Source of the DNA: Pseudomonas sp. MAG733B
GTDB taxonomy: Bacteria; Pseudomonadota; Gammaproteobacteria; Pseudomonadales; Pseudomonadaceae
Direction of reading: 5' to 3'
NCBI RefSeq assembly: GCF_036884845.1
Contig: NZ_CP145732.1
Span: 4,526,001 to 4,590,000, forward strand
DNA: 64,000 nt
Each line of letters begins with the position of its first letter. Within the stretch, counting starts at the first letter, position 1. Positions 1 to 8,901 of this stretch are shown here, one piece after another. The notes beneath the pieces were generated by a model. The model had not been told where the DNA came from. It was given only the letters and a program-made list of their open reading frames with translations, and searched no databases. The position numbers and the translations under genes are program-made.

Positions 1-17
1 ACTAAACCAGAGGCACC

Positions 18-893
18 ATGCTCGACACCCGTGATTTGATGACATTCCTGGCCGTCATCGAGGAAGAAAGCTTCGAGGCTGCCGCCCGAGTGCTGCATGT
101 CACGCCGGGGGCGGTATCCCATCGGATCAAGCAATTGGAAGAGAGTGTCGGCACGCTGCTCGTCAAGCGCTTGCTGCCGACCCAAGTCACGCCAGCAGGG
201 GAAGTTGTGCTGCGCCTGGCGCAACAGGTTCGGATGCTGCAAATGGACGCCCGCCAGGAATTGAGCGAGGCCAACAATACGGTCAGTACCCGGCTGACGA
301 TTGCCTTGAACGATGACTCACTGTCCGCCTGGTTCCTGCCGGCCATCCTGCCGGTGATCAAGGCCCATGACGTGTCGCTGGACCTGCGCATGGGCGATCA
401 CGAACACACCAATCAACTGTTGCGTGACGGCACCGCCATTGCCGCGATCACCACCGATCCCAAGCCTGTTAGAGGCTGCGAGATCAAGGCGATCGGGGCC
501 ATGCGCTACAAGGCCGTCGCGACCCGCGCGTTCCAGGAAGAGTACTTTGCCGAGGGTTTTACCCCGCAGGCTCTGGAGCGTGCGCCGACCATTCTGTTTG
601 ATCGGCAAGACACCATGAGCGAGCGTTTTTGCCAGCAACAGTTCGGCCAGTCATTGCAAATGCCGGTGCACTACATACCCAGTTCGCGAGGCTTGATCGA
701 AGCGGCGATGATGGGATTGGGCTGGTGCATGGCCCCGGAAAAACTGATTCGCGAAGCCTGTGAAAGTGGCCATCTGATCGAATTGGCCCCAGAGCATACG
801 CTGGACATCCAGTTGTTCTGGCAGGCGTTCAAGCTCAATACCCAACTGCTGAAAGAGCTCACCAAAAGCATCAGCATTCCCGTCGATGCCTGA
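18..893 (+). CDS. LysR-type regulator, ArgP/LysG branch
   Basis: A 291-residue LysR-type transcriptional regulator, normal family length. The N-terminal winged helix-turn-helix (about residues 3-62) and opening MLDTRDLMTFLAVIEE resemble ArgP (IciA/LysG), whose known members sense lysine or arginine and activate amino acid export genes. The rest is the two-lobed effector domain. The ATG at 18 follows an AGAGG-like site. The expected divergent target, such as a LysE exporter, would lie left of the window, so the partner is unseen. It converges with the next LysR gene, only 11 bases apart. Family assignment is firm; the ArgP sub-branch is by resemblance only. Confidence 0.85.
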   Translation: MLDTRDLMTFLAVIEEESFEAAARVLHVTPGAVSHRIKQLEESVGTLLVKRLLPTQVTPAGEVVLRLAQQVRMLQMDARQELSEANNTVSTRLTIALNDDSLSAWFLPAILPVIKAHDVSLDLRMGDHEHTNQLLRDGTAIAAITTDPKPVRGCEIKAIGAMRYKAVATRAFQEEYFAEGFTPQALERAPTILFDRQDTMSERFCQQQFGQSLQMPVHYIPSSRGLIEAAMMGLGWCMAPEKLIREACESGHLIELAPEHTLDIQLFWQAFKLNTQLLKELTKSISIPVDA

Positions 894-904
894 TGGGGAA
901 CTGA

Positions 905-1786
905 TCAGGTACTGGAGCCGAGCCATTCGATGAACTCATCCACTTCGGGGCGGCCCCGGCTGCTGTCATTGCACACGCAGTAGTAGTTATGCAGGGCCGG
1001 AACGCTCAGCGTGAAAGGCTGAACCAGGCGGCCGTCATCCAGGTCTCTGGCCGACACGAGTTCATCGCTGAGGGCGACGCCAAAGCCGTCGATAGCGCCC
1101 TGAAGCACCATGCCAAAATCGTCGAAATGGACACTCGAGTATTCACGCTCATGACAACGGGCTTCGGTCAGCCAGCGCCGCCACTGCGCCCCGTCGTCTT
1201 CATGCAACAGGCGATGATGGGCAAGGTCGGACAGTTGACGAATGGCCCTGTCGCCACGCAACAACTGAGGGCTGCACACCGGCGTCATGCGAATACCGTG
1301 CAGCAAGCGCCACCAGAAACCGGCACCGGGCGGCGTTCCATAGGTCACGGCAACATCCGCACGACGCCAGTCAACCAGACCGTAGCTGACCTCGCTGATG
1401 ACATTGAGCTTGATGTGACGGTTCTCATCCATAAAGGTAAACAGCCGCGTCGCCAGCCAGGAAAGACCATAGGCCCCCGGAATGGAGAGGGTCAGCGGCT
1501 TGACCTCATCAGGCCTGACGGTGGCGTTGCGCAGGACCGAAACCGCCCCGCCGATTTCCCTGATCGCGCTGGCCACGTGTTTCTGCAACACCCTGCCGCT
1601 GTCGGTCAGCACCAATTGCCGCCCCTGTTTGACCAACAGTTCCACGCCCAGGCTGGCTTGAAGCGCTTTCAACTGCTGGCTCACTGCGCCGGAGGTGACA
1701 TGCAGCTCATCCGCCGCCGCACTGATGTTGCCCAGCCGCGCAACGCACTCGAACACCTTGAAACTGTGGAGGGGTGGCAAGCTCAT
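905..1786 (-). CDS. LysR-type regulator, GcvA/AmpR-like
   Basis: A 293-residue LysR regulator. The N-terminal helix-turn-helix (LPPLHSFKVFECVARLG, then a SAAADELHVTSGAVSQQLK recognition region) is typical of the GcvA/AmpR/TrpI branch, and the effector-binding domain follows from about residue 92. It is transcribed away from the metallo-beta-lactamase-fold gene at 1983, with 196 bases between the starts, the usual LysR-regulator-to-target arrangement. A T-N11-A palindrome lies in that gap. The likely target is therefore the hydrolase at 1983-2888 plus itself. The inducer is unknown. Confidence 0.85.
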   Translation of the reverse strand: MSLPPLHSFKVFECVARLGNISAAADELHVTSGAVSQQLKALQASLGVELLVKQGRQLVLTDSGRVLQKHVASAIREIGGAVSVLRNATVRPDEVKPLTLSIPGAYGLSWLATRLFTFMDENRHIKLNVISEVSYGLVDWRRADVAVTYGTPPGAGFWWRLLHGIRMTPVCSPQLLRGDRAIRQLSDLAHHRLLHEDDGAQWRRWLTEARCHEREYSSVHFDDFGMVLQGAIDGFGVALSDELVSARDLDDGRLVQPFTLSVPALHNYYCVCNDSSRGRPEVDEFIEWLGSST

Positions 1787-1885
1787 TGGTGACGGCCCAG
1801 GTTAGTCGATCGTGATGGTTCGGCTGGTAATAACTGATCCCGTAGACCCCGTCAATGAAAGGCCCGCGCCGTCTTCGGCCAATGT

Positions 1886-1898
1886 TTAGTTTTTCTAA
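1886..1898. promoter_or_regulatory. Candidate LysR operator (T-N11-A)
   Basis: TTAG-TTTTT-CTAA is a perfect 4-5-4 inverted repeat matching the T-N11-A pattern of LysR sites. It sits between the divergent LysR gene (start 1786) and the hydrolase gene (start 1983). A second, looser repeat, CGATAA (1899-1904) and TTATCG (1917-1922), follows directly and could be the activation site. Assignment to this regulator is positional inference. Confidence 0.4.
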
Positions 1899-1982
1899 CG
1901 ATAAACACTTTAGTACTTATCGATTGATTGGCGACCTCGTATTGGTTTTGACTGAGCGCTCCACCACGAGGAAGTTTCACCC

Positions 1983-2888
1983 ATGAAAATCAATAATAAA
2001 AAAATAGCCTTTGCCCTCACGCTGGCTGCGGCCTTTGTTTTAAACGCTAACGCCGAAGACGCTCCCAAAGAGAAGTCCAATTTCGTCGTGCATAAACTAA
2101 GCGACAACCTTTACGCCATTGGCGAACCGACTTACTACCAAGCCAATTACTCTTATCTGATTATCGGCAATGATAAGGCCTTGATGCTTGATGCTGGCGC
2201 CGAGCAAAAAGAAGACATCACCAAAATCGTCAAGAGCATCACACAAAAACCGCTGTCCGTGCTGCCCTCGCACCTGCATTTCGACCACATTGCCGGCCTG
2301 CACAACTTCGACAGCATCTATCTGCTGGATACCGAATTCACGCGCAAATTCAAGCAGGACGATGGGCTCTACCACGTGCCGGAGTCCGTGTACCTAGGGG
2401 ATTTCGATAAGTTTGTGCTCGAACCGTTCAAGGTGTCCCGCCTGGTCAAGCCCAATGAAGTGATCGACCTGGGTGGCGTGAAACTGAAGCTGCTCAGCAT
2501 GCCTGGCCACACCCAGGATGAAGTGGCGCTTTATGATGAAAAGAATAACGTGCTGTTGTCAGGCGACCATCTTTATCCATCGTCGCTGTTTGTGGGCAAC
2601 ATGGAAGATTACGTGGCCTCGGTTTCGGCAACGCTGAATGTCATTAATAAAGACACTGCCATTTATGGCGCTCACGCGGGCTCAGATCCTAATCTGGTTC
2701 CGAAGATGACCTATGAGGAGATTGTGCTGATTCGCGACAAGTTGAAAGCGGCTGAGAATAAAACTGTTAAACCTGATCCATTCCCCGGTTCTGATTTGGT
2801 CAAGAGCACTAATCTTTATAACGTTGATAAAGAGGTGAGTATTCTTTCGGATATTGAATTCAAGGATGGCAGGAAGTATGGCTACTGA
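1983..2888 (+). CDS. Exported metallo-beta-lactamase-fold hydrolase
   Basis: A 301-residue protein with an N-terminal signal peptide (MKINNKKIAFALTLAAAFVL, likely cut after ANA near residue 24), so it should act in the periplasm. The metal-binding signature H97-x-H99-x-D101-H102 lies in SHLHFDHIAG. Later motifs MPGHTQDE, SGDHLYP and YGAHAG supply the other usual zinc ligands. This is the glyoxalase-II-like MBL superfamily; the substrate cannot be told. The ATG follows a GAGGAAG Shine-Dalgarno sequence. It stands alone, divergent from a LysR gene that probably controls it. The coding sequence is somewhat AT-richer than its neighbours. Confidence 0.85.
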   Translation: MKINNKKIAFALTLAAAFVLNANAEDAPKEKSNFVVHKLSDNLYAIGEPTYYQANYSYLIIGNDKALMLDAGAEQKEDITKIVKSITQKPLSVLPSHLHFDHIAGLHNFDSIYLLDTEFTRKFKQDDGLYHVPESVYLGDFDKFVLEPFKVSRLVKPNEVIDLGGVKLKLLSMPGHTQDEVALYDEKNNVLLSGDHLYPSSLFVGNMEDYVASVSATLNVINKDTAIYGAHAGSDPNLVPKMTYEEIVLIRDKLKAAENKTVKPDPFPGSDLVKSTNLYNVDKEVSILSDIEFKDGRKYGY

Positions 2889-2974
2889 TTGGCAACGCAG
2901 GCATTCGGGCTTGAACCTGTGCTTGCGACCCTGATGTGAAAAAGCATCCCCAATAGGAGCTACCCAGTGCAACG

Positions 2975-3015
2975 AGGCTGCGATCTTTAAAAGCAAGATC
3001 ATAAGATCGCAGCCT
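2975..3015. repeat. 13-bp inverted repeat, intergenic hairpin
   Basis: AGGCTGCGATCTT (2975-2987) and its exact reverse complement AAGATCGCAGCCT (3003-3015) flank a 15-base loop, 87 bases after the hydrolase stop. Hairpins with a GGCTGCGATCTT arm are widespread between genes in fluorescent pseudomonads (general knowledge). It may act as a terminator or be a mobile REP-like unit. No T-run follows on either strand. Confidence 0.6.
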
Positions 3016-3034
3016 GAGGGGAGCACGATTGAAG

Positions 3035-3059
3035 GTGGGAGCGAGCCTGCTCGCGATGG
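3035..3059. repeat. REP-type palindrome
   Basis: GTGGGAGCGAGCCTGCTCGCGATGG contains the arm GCGAG-CCTG-CTCGC. It matches the very common REP (repetitive extragenic palindrome) unit of the P. fluorescens group as I know it. Only one unit is visible, beside the hairpin at 2975, with no REP-associated tyrosine transposase gene nearby. Confidence 0.7.
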
Positions 3060-3103
3060 CCAAAAACGATACCGCTCGAAATCTGACACCCCGCAACACC
3101 GGA

Positions 3104-3163
3104 TATCAGAGCAAGCCGCTCCGGTCTTACGGACTGACGGGATGAACAGTGCTGAATAGATAG
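3104..3163 (+). pseudogene. Remnant copy of a kinase gene 3' end
   Basis: Bases 3104-3164 match 60557-60617, within the P-loop kinase-like gene of 60103-60657, at 53 of 61 positions by direct reading. The match keeps frame: the remnant encodes SEQAAPVLRTDGMNSAE then TAG, against SEQTVPVLRIDGINSAEK in the intact gene. No matching upstream part of the gene was found. It lies between the REP elements and the ABC permease gene. This is most simply a decayed fragment of a paralogous kinase gene. Confidence 0.65.
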
Positions 3164-3168
3164 CCCTG

Positions 3169-4095
3169 CTATTGATCCCGTCCCGACATTCGATCAGGGG
3201 CAGAGCGCAATCCCGACTGCATGACTGGAGCAGCCTCAACCGCTTCGACAAAGTTGCCCTCTGTGATAGTTGTCTTCGTTCGCTGATTGCGAGAGTCATA
3301 AGCCTGTCGACGTTCAATCCAGCGACGCAGTGCCAACAGTAACGCACTGACAAACCCGTACATCACCGTGACAATAAACGCCGATTGCAACAACGACTGC
3401 GGCGCGAAGCTCGATATCTGCTGTGAACGTCGCAACAGTTCTTCGTACGGAATGATGTACCCCAGAGACGTGTCCTGGACGATCGCCAGAACGGCACTGA
3501 CCAGCGTTGGCAACATCAGCTTTAGCGCCTGTGGCAATACCACCCACATCATCGCTTGGTGATCGCGCATCCCAATGGAAAGCGCGGCCTCCTTCTGCCC
3601 GCGCCCCAACGAAAGAATGCCCGCACGTACAACCTCCGCTGTCATCGCGCTGTGATGCAGCACCATGCCGAAAATCAGGTAGCCCAGTGCCGACCAGTGC
3701 AACCCGATCGAAGGCAGCAGGATGACGGTAAACAGAATCAGCAACAGCAGCGGTACCGCGCGAAAACAACCGATGTAGCCCGCCGCCAGGGTGCGCACCC
3801 AAAATCGGTTCGACAACCGCGCCATCGCCAGAGGTACGGCAAGGCTGAAGGCGAGTACCGTACTGATCACCGCAGCCAGCAAGGTCGCCATCAGTCCGTC
3901 AAACAGAAACTTCAAGGTGCCCGGGTGCAGGAAGATTTTCCAGCGATGGGCATCGAACTGACCACTCACCTCCAGACGATGCCCGACCGCGTACATAAAG
4001 CAGAACAACAGGACCACCCCAACCACCGAGATGATCCGGTTCCGCCGCCTTGCAACAGGACCCGGCGGTTCGTAGAGCAGATTGTCCGCGCTCAT
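3169..4095 (-). CDS. Polar amino acid ABC transporter permease
   Basis: A 308-residue inner-membrane permease of the His/Glu/Gln/Arg (HisMQ) type. Several hydrophobic spans run from about residue 20 to 270. The cytoplasmic EAA loop lies around residues 170-200 (AALSIGMRDHQAMMWVVLPQA), where the ATPase docks. It has an extra hydrophilic C-terminal tail of about 50 residues after the last span. The start overlaps the stop of the upstream permease by four bases, implying translational coupling. Last gene of the asparaginase-ABC operon; it should pair with the 213-residue permease as a heterodimer. Confidence 0.9.
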   Translation of the reverse strand: MSADNLLYEPPGPVARRRNRIISVVGVVLLFCFMYAVGHRLEVSGQFDAHRWKIFLHPGTLKFLFDGLMATLLAAVISTVLAFSLAVPLAMARLSNRFWVRTLAAGYIGCFRAVPLLLLILFTVILLPSIGLHWSALGYLIFGMVLHHSAMTAEVVRAGILSLGRGQKEAALSIGMRDHQAMMWVVLPQALKLMLPTLVSAVLAIVQDTSLGYIIPYEELLRRSQQISSFAPQSLLQSAFIVTVMYGFVSALLLALRRWIERRQAYDSRNQRTKTTITEGNFVEAVEAAPVMQSGLRSAPDRMSGRDQ

Positions 4096-4733
4096 CGCAG
4101 CACCGCCATTTTTTGCTCAAGGACGCGGAAGATCAGGCCCGCGGGAAGGGTCAACAGGAAATAGGCCGCCATCGCACCGAGGAACGTCGGCACGGCCAAG
4201 GCGGTGTCGAAGTTGATTTTTTGCGCGGTGTAGGTGATGTCGGCGACACCGATCGCAGCACCGATAGCGGACGCCTTGATCTGAATGATGAACAGATTGC
4301 CCAGCGGGGCGATCACCGACTGCACCGCTTGCGGCAAAACCACCTCGCCCAGTATCTGGTCAAACCGCATGCCGATACTGCGGGCTGCTTCGATCTGCCC
4401 GATGGGCACGGTGTTGATGCCCGACCGCACCACCTCGCAGATCCAGGCCGCGCTGTACAGCCCGAGGACCAGGACCGTCGAGGTGAACAGCGAGTACATG
4501 AAGCCCAGCTTCGGCAAGCCGAACGTGAACAACAGCAATAACGCCAGCAGCGGCATCATCCGCATGAGTTCTACGTAACTGCTGGCAAACCAGCGAAAGG
4601 GTGGCCATGGGCTCACCCTCATGATCGCCAGAAGCAGTCCGAGAACGATCGCAATGGCAAAGGACAGCAGGGTCAGCTGCACGCTGACTGCAATGCCCCC
4701 CAGGAAGCGTTCGATATAAGACATCAGGCTCAC
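4092..4733 (-). CDS. Polar amino acid ABC transporter permease
   Basis: A 213-residue permease of the same HisMQ family and typical length, with about five hydrophobic segments and an EAA loop near residues 115-135 (AARSIGMRFDQILGEVVLPQA). It is followed with a four-base overlap by the second permease and preceded after 12 bases by the binding-protein gene. The order ATPase, binding protein, permease, permease resembles the gluABCD glutamate importer of actinobacteria. The substrate is probably acidic or amidated amino acids, given the asparaginase gene at the head of the operon; that part is inference. Confidence 0.9.
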   Translation of the reverse strand: MSLMSYIERFLGGIAVSVQLTLLSFAIAIVLGLLLAIMRVSPWPPFRWFASSYVELMRMMPLLALLLLFTFGLPKLGFMYSLFTSTVLVLGLYSAAWICEVVRSGINTVPIGQIEAARSIGMRFDQILGEVVLPQAVQSVIAPLGNLFIIQIKASAIGAAIGVADITYTAQKINFDTALAVPTFLGAMAAYFLLTLPAGLIFRVLEQKMAVLR

Positions 4734-4745
4734 CTCTGCCTCTCT

Positions 4746-5588
4746 TTACTGTTCGATCACTGGCACCTGAGGCGCACCGAGTCCGTCTTGCAGATCCTTG
4801 CCGTACATTTCCTTCCACTGACCATTCTCGATGGAAGCGCTCAGTTGGCTGTTGAGCCAGTCACGCCAGGTCGTATCCTCCTTGATGACGGCAATGCCGT
4901 ACGGCTCTTCGGTGAACGGCGTGCCGACCACGCGCATTTTTCCGGGTTGACGCATGGACTCACCGACCAGCGTCGCACCGTCGTCGACGTATGCGTCGAA
5001 GCGCTTGTCGATCAGCCCCTCGACGCACGCCGAGGCATCGCTGAACGTCACGATCTTGGCCGCAGGCGCCAATGGCTTAAGGTTGCGCTCTACGGTGGTG
5101 CCACTTAGAACGCAGACCGTCTTGCCATCCAGGTCGGCGGTCTTTTTGATCGAATCGTCATCCGCGCGGACCAGAGAATCCTGGCCGGCGAGGTAGTACG
5201 GGCCCGCAAAGCCAATGACCTTTTTGCGCTCGTCGGTCACGGTCATGGTCGCGATGACCATGTCGACGCGTTTGTTTTCGACCAGCGGAATGCGGTTTTC
5301 CGGTGTGGTGCTGACCCATTCGATATTGTCTTCGGAACCGGTGAGCTTTTTCGCCAGCATTCGGGCCAGGTCAGCCTCGAAACCTTCAACCTCCCCCGTC
5401 ATGGGATTGCGCGACGAAAACATCAGGGTATTGAGCGAGCTGCCAACGACTAGCTTGCCGCGCTTCTGGACCTTGGCCATGGTCGAATCGGCCGGGAACT
5501 GCTCAACGGTAGAGGCCGACGCGGTCGAGGCGAACATGCAGGTAGCCAGGAGGGAGACGCCGAGGGAAGCGATTCGATTTAAGCGCAT
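4746..5588 (-). CDS. Amino acid ABC transporter substrate-binding protein
   Basis: A 280-residue periplasmic binding protein, solute-binding family 3. Signal peptide MRLNRIASLGVSLLATCMF, cleaved near residue 25 (ASA). The mature part opens with KVQKRGKLVVGSS and contains GFEADLARMLAKKL, then DMVIATMTVTDERKKVIGF, a hallmark of glutamate/glutamine/aspartate binders. It sits between the ATPase and permease genes. Ligand not proven; the family and the linked asparaginase point to glutamate, aspartate, glutamine or asparagine. Confidence 0.9.
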   Translation of the reverse strand: MRLNRIASLGVSLLATCMFASTASASTVEQFPADSTMAKVQKRGKLVVGSSLNTLMFSSRNPMTGEVEGFEADLARMLAKKLTGSEDNIEWVSTTPENRIPLVENKRVDMVIATMTVTDERKKVIGFAGPYYLAGQDSLVRADDDSIKKTADLDGKTVCVLSGTTVERNLKPLAPAAKIVTFSDASACVEGLIDKRFDAYVDDGATLVGESMRQPGKMRVVGTPFTEEPYGIAVIKEDTTWRDWLNSQLSASIENGQWKEMYGKDLQDGLGAPQVPVIEQ

Positions 5589-5626
5589 GGTTGTTTTCTC
5601 TTGTTCTTGTGATGTTGTTGAGTGGA

Positions 5627-6391
5627 TCAGTGTGCAAGGACCTTGGACAAAAACTCGCGGGCGCGCTCCGAGCGAGGGGCGCTGAAAAATGTCTCGGGCG
5701 GAGCGCTTTCGACGATCCGACCGGCGTCCATGAAAATGATGCGATCGGCGGCGGAGCGTGCGAAGCCCATTTCATGGGTGACGACCACCATGGTCATCCC
5801 GGTGCGGGCCAGATCGACCATGACCTTGAGCACCTCGTTGACCATTTCCGGATCAAGCGCCGAGGTCGGTTCGTCGAACAGCATCACGCTGGGTTTCATC
5901 GCCAGTGACCGGGCCAATGCCACACGCTGTTGCTGGCCGCCGGACAATTCAGCGGGATAGGACTTGCCCTTGTGTGCCAGGCCGACCTGATCAAGCAGTT
6001 GCAAGGCCCATGCGTCGGCATCCGCGCCGCGCATGCCGAGGACTTTTCGCGGGCCCATCGCGACGTTCTGCAACGCGGTGCGATGGGAAAACAGGTTGAA
6101 ACTCTGGAAGACCATTCCGACCTTCGCGCGCATCTTGGCCAGCGCCCCACCCTCTTCCGGCAGGCGCTCGCCGTGCAGAAAGATATCGCCATCGGTGACG
6201 GTTTCCAGGCGGTTGATGCAACGGCACAGGGTCGATTTCCCAGAGCCCGATGGGCCGATGATCACCACCACCTCGCCAGGCTGCACCTCCAGGTCGACAT
6301 CAAACAGCACTTGCTGACTGCCGAAAAACTTGTTGACGGCACGCAGTGAAATGGCAGGCGTTTGTTGAGTGAACGATTGAGCCGATTGCAT
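5627..6391 (-). CDS. Amino acid ABC transporter ATP-binding protein
   Basis: A 254-residue ATPase of the GlnQ/HisP type. Walker [10 protein letters not shown] (about residue 50), Q-loop [11 protein letters not shown] signature [13 protein letters not shown], Walker [14 protein letters not shown] and switch VVTHE are all intact, so it should be active. It energises the two permeases downstream. The gene lies 52 bases after the asparaginase stop and 38 bases before the binding-protein start, consistent with one transcript. Confidence 0.93.
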   Translation of the reverse strand: MQSAQSFTQQTPAISLRAVNKFFGSQQVLFDVDLEVQPGEVVVIIGPSGSGKSTLCRCINRLETVTDGDIFLHGERLPEEGGALAKMRAKVGMVFQSFNLFSHRTALQNVAMGPRKVLGMRGADADAWALQLLDQVGLAHKGKSYPAELSGGQQQRVALARSLAMKPSVMLFDEPTSALDPEMVNEVLKVMVDLARTGMTMVVVTHEMGFARSAADRIIFMDAGRIVESAPPETFFSAPRSERAREFLSKVLAH

Positions 6392-6443
6392 GGTTTCTGG
6401 TCTGCCTCAAAAGATCTGACACGTGCCCGGCAGGCACCCCGAA

Positions 6444-7466
6444 CTAGACGAACTTCAATTGCACCGTGGCTTTCAATTGACCGGCTCGCGAACCGTTGTA
6501 ACTTCTCAACACCGGATCGGCCCAGGGCGCCAGCAGCGGATTGTCGCTGTCCTCATCCAGCACCCCCAGTTGTTTGAGCACGCCAATGGTCACCGCGAAC
6601 ACGCTGGCGAAATCGCCGTCACTGATCTTGACCGCCACGCCCAAGCCACGACTGCGGATACCGACCGTCTGCACGCCATCGGCACCGGTTTTCGCAACCC
6701 AGTCACCATTCGAAGACATCGTGATGCCCAAGTCGGCGCGACCGGTCCCCGAGACCATTTCCGGATGGCTGCGCATTGCATCGAACAGCCGCCGCAATAC
6801 GGGATCGAGGCTGGCGTCACCACCACCCTCGGCACTGGCCAACCGCGCCCACAACAGGGCCAGGCGTGACAACGGCATGCCCAGGTTTGGCGCGTTGCAG
6901 CCGTCGATTCCGGTCCAGAGCTGATTCTCCGCAACCCCTGTCAACGCCGCGACTACCCGCTGGATGTCGCGCTGCAAGGCATGTTCGGGGGACAGATAGG
7001 TTTCGTTGGGCAAACCATGCAGGCGGCAATACGCGAGGAAACCGCTGTGCTTGCCGGAACAGTTGTGGTGGCGCTGATCGTAGCGAAAACCCTGGGGCGG
7101 CAGATTGTCCGCCGTGTAGAAATCGGGCAGATGGCAACCACACCCCAAGTCAGTGGACGCTCGCTGGATTTTTGCGAGCATGCCACTCACAGCATTCACG
7201 TGTACGGTTTCGCCCGAGTGACTGGCGCACATTATGGCCACTTGTTCATCGGAGAAGTCGAAGTGCTCGACCCCGCCATCCCGGACGAAGGGAATGGCCT
7301 GGAATGGCTTGAGCGTGGAGCGGGAAAACATCATCGAACCGGGGTCGCCGGCATAGGCCAGCAAACATCCTTCGTTATCAACGACAGCCACCGATCCCCA
7401 GTGGATGCGCTCCACATGTTCGTTTCGGGTAGCAATGGCCAATGGAACGTGTGCGGGAAAATCCAT
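6444..7466 (-). CDS. Asparaginase, Rhizobium etli (ReAV) type
   Basis: A 340-residue asparaginase of the thermolabile R. etli class, unrelated to E. coli AnsA/AnsB. It hydrolyses L-asparagine to aspartate and ammonia. Key positions match those described for ReAV: S50-x-x-K53 in RSTLKPFQ, S82 in CASHSGE, C136-x-x-K139 in NCSGKHSG, and D188/C190 in DGCNAPN. In ReAV the two cysteines and the lysine bind zinc. No signal peptide, so cytoplasmic. First gene of the operon with the amino acid ABC importer, suggesting imported asparagine is its substrate. Divergent from the LysR gene at 7649. Confidence 0.88.
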   Translation of the reverse strand: MDFPAHVPLAIATRNEHVERIHWGSVAVVDNEGCLLAYAGDPGSMMFSRSTLKPFQAIPFVRDGGVEHFDFSDEQVAIMCASHSGETVHVNAVSGMLAKIQRASTDLGCGCHLPDFYTADNLPPQGFRYDQRHHNCSGKHSGFLAYCRLHGLPNETYLSPEHALQRDIQRVVAALTGVAENQLWTGIDGCNAPNLGMPLSRLALLWARLASAEGGGDASLDPVLRRLFDAMRSHPEMVSGTGRADLGITMSSNGDWVAKTGADGVQTVGIRSRGLGVAVKISDGDFASVFAVTIGVLKQLGVLDEDSDNPLLAPWADPVLRSYNGSRAGQLKATVQLKFV

Positions 7467-7574
7467 GGTGATCTCGATACTCCAAAGTTCGCTACAGGGA
7501 TCTGTGTCCCTATCGCAAATACGTGGTCGGTTGGCTGAACGACGTGCGCACTTCGATCGAAAATGAGTCTATAT

Positions 7575-7589
7575 TCAGTCAAATACTGA
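7575..7589. promoter_or_regulatory. Candidate LysR operator
   Basis: TCAGT-CAAAT-ACTGA is a perfect 5-5-5 inverted repeat in the 182-base gap between the divergent asparaginase operon and LysR gene. It is the clearest symmetrical element there. Assignment to the LysR product at 7649 is positional inference. Confidence 0.35.
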
Positions 7590-7648
7590 TGGAATAACGC
7601 GAAACAGAATTCGGTTTTGCATCCCGCGCAAAGGCAACCACTTTCAAC

Positions 7649-8605
7649 ATGACGTCTGAAACGGCACGTATCGATCACCTGGGGGTCATGAGAGCACTGG
7701 TCAAAGTGGTCGAATTGGGCACCTTTTCCGCAGCGGCCCGGGAGATGCACGTCTCCCCTTCAACCCTGACCCGCATGATCACTACGCTGGAAAAATCCCT
7801 GGGCACGACCCTGCTGCACCGCACCACGCACATCGTCGCCCTCACGGAAGCGGGCCAAATCTATCACGCGCGGGCGTTGTCGATGATCGCGGATCTGGAC
7901 GACACCTTGCGTGTCGTCAGCGACCTCAACCTGGCGCCTAGCGGCCCGCTGAAACTCGTATCGCCGGTGGCATTCGGCAGACGGTTCCTCGCACCGCTGA
8001 TCGCGCCATTCCTCCAGATGTATCCGGGTATCCAAATGGATCTGCGGTTGACCGACAACCACAATGACATGATCGTAGGCGGCTTTGATCTCGATATTCA
8101 CGAGGGCGAAAATCATCTGGCGAACCTGGTCGCCTATCCAATCTGCCGCAACGATTCATTGCTGTGTGCCACACCCGACTATCTAAGACGCAACGGCCCT
8201 CCAGCCACCCCCGCCGAACTCAGCTCACATAATTGCCTGATCTACCTGCACCCTGACAGCGACCCGCACTGGTACTTCACCAAGGATGACGTAAAGCACT
8301 CGATTTTCCCCAAGGGCAATCTGCAATCGGACAACTCGGAGCTGCTGCTTGAAGCCGTCTGTGGCGGCCTGGGTATTGCAGAATTTGAAATCTGGCTGGT
8401 GCGTGACCAGCTCTTGAGCGGTGAATTGCAAATCGTGTTGCCTGAATATCGGTTTATTAATTCACTGACCGGGAATCAAATCTACATGGCTTACCTTCCC
8501 AATCGACGTTACTCGACGAAAGTCAGGGTACTTCGCGATTTTCTTGAAGACCGACTCAAGGGCATAAGCGAACTGCCTCCTGAGCTTTTCAAGTGTCGGT
8601 CATGA
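7649..8605 (+). CDS. LysR-type regulator, CrgA-like
   Basis: A 318-residue LysR regulator. The helix-turn-helix is near residues 13-72 (FSAAAREMHVSPSTLTRMI), followed by an effector domain of the CrgA/PBP2 type with SGPLKLVSPVAFG and HNCLIYLHP-like motifs. The start at 7649 is chosen as the first in-frame ATG; an ATG at 7688 (MRALVKV) also fits the family. The gene is divergent from the asparaginase-ABC operon, so it is its probable regulator. The C-terminal tail after residue 300 is slightly longer than usual. Confidence 0.85.
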   Translation: MTSETARIDHLGVMRALVKVVELGTFSAAAREMHVSPSTLTRMITTLEKSLGTTLLHRTTHIVALTEAGQIYHARALSMIADLDDTLRVVSDLNLAPSGPLKLVSPVAFGRRFLAPLIAPFLQMYPGIQMDLRLTDNHNDMIVGGFDLDIHEGENHLANLVAYPICRNDSLLCATPDYLRRNGPPATPAELSSHNCLIYLHPDSDPHWYFTKDDVKHSIFPKGNLQSDNSELLLEAVCGGLGIAEFEIWLVRDQLLSGELQIVLPEYRFINSLTGNQIYMAYLPNRRYSTKVRVLRDFLEDRLKGISELPPELFKCRS

Positions 8606-8746
8606 GCAAGTGCTCACGGGAACGCGTGGTCCAGGACGCGCGGCGACCGTGTCTCGGTATCAGTTCTATTGATAAGTTCCGCCGGATGAGGCCCAGTGGT
8701 CGCCCACGCTGGCAACTCACCGAAAAAAATGGCAGATGACCGCGTA

Positions 8747-8799
8747 GGTTCGTTTTCCGCCCGTCGTGACAGGCGGGTATCGGCCAACAGCGGACACTC
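8747..8799 (+). repeat. Dispersed intergenic repeat copy
   Basis: Diverged copy of the repeat best seen at 60712-60765: a GGTCG/TTCG start, a CGCC-CGTCGTGAC-AGGCGGG hairpin, then TATCGGCCAACAGCGGACACTC. It occupies the gap 8606-8901 between the LysR gene and the Dabb gene. Related-looking decayed sequence continues to about 8885. No gene is visible in this gap. Confidence 0.5.
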
Positions 8800-8901
8800 A
8801 CCGAATTTCAGAGCGCCACGACTGGCCGTAATAGACCGACCGGACGGGAAGGAGCAACCTTTGAGGCGCCCCTTCCACAACTTCATTCCGACCTAAGATG
8901 T

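Noticed and set aside
2682..3353. A 223-codon minus-strand frame across the hydrolase end, the REP region and the permease end
   Set aside because: It overlaps two well supported genes and the repeats. Its likeness to an antisense frame at 60213-60629 led me to the kinase-gene remnant instead.
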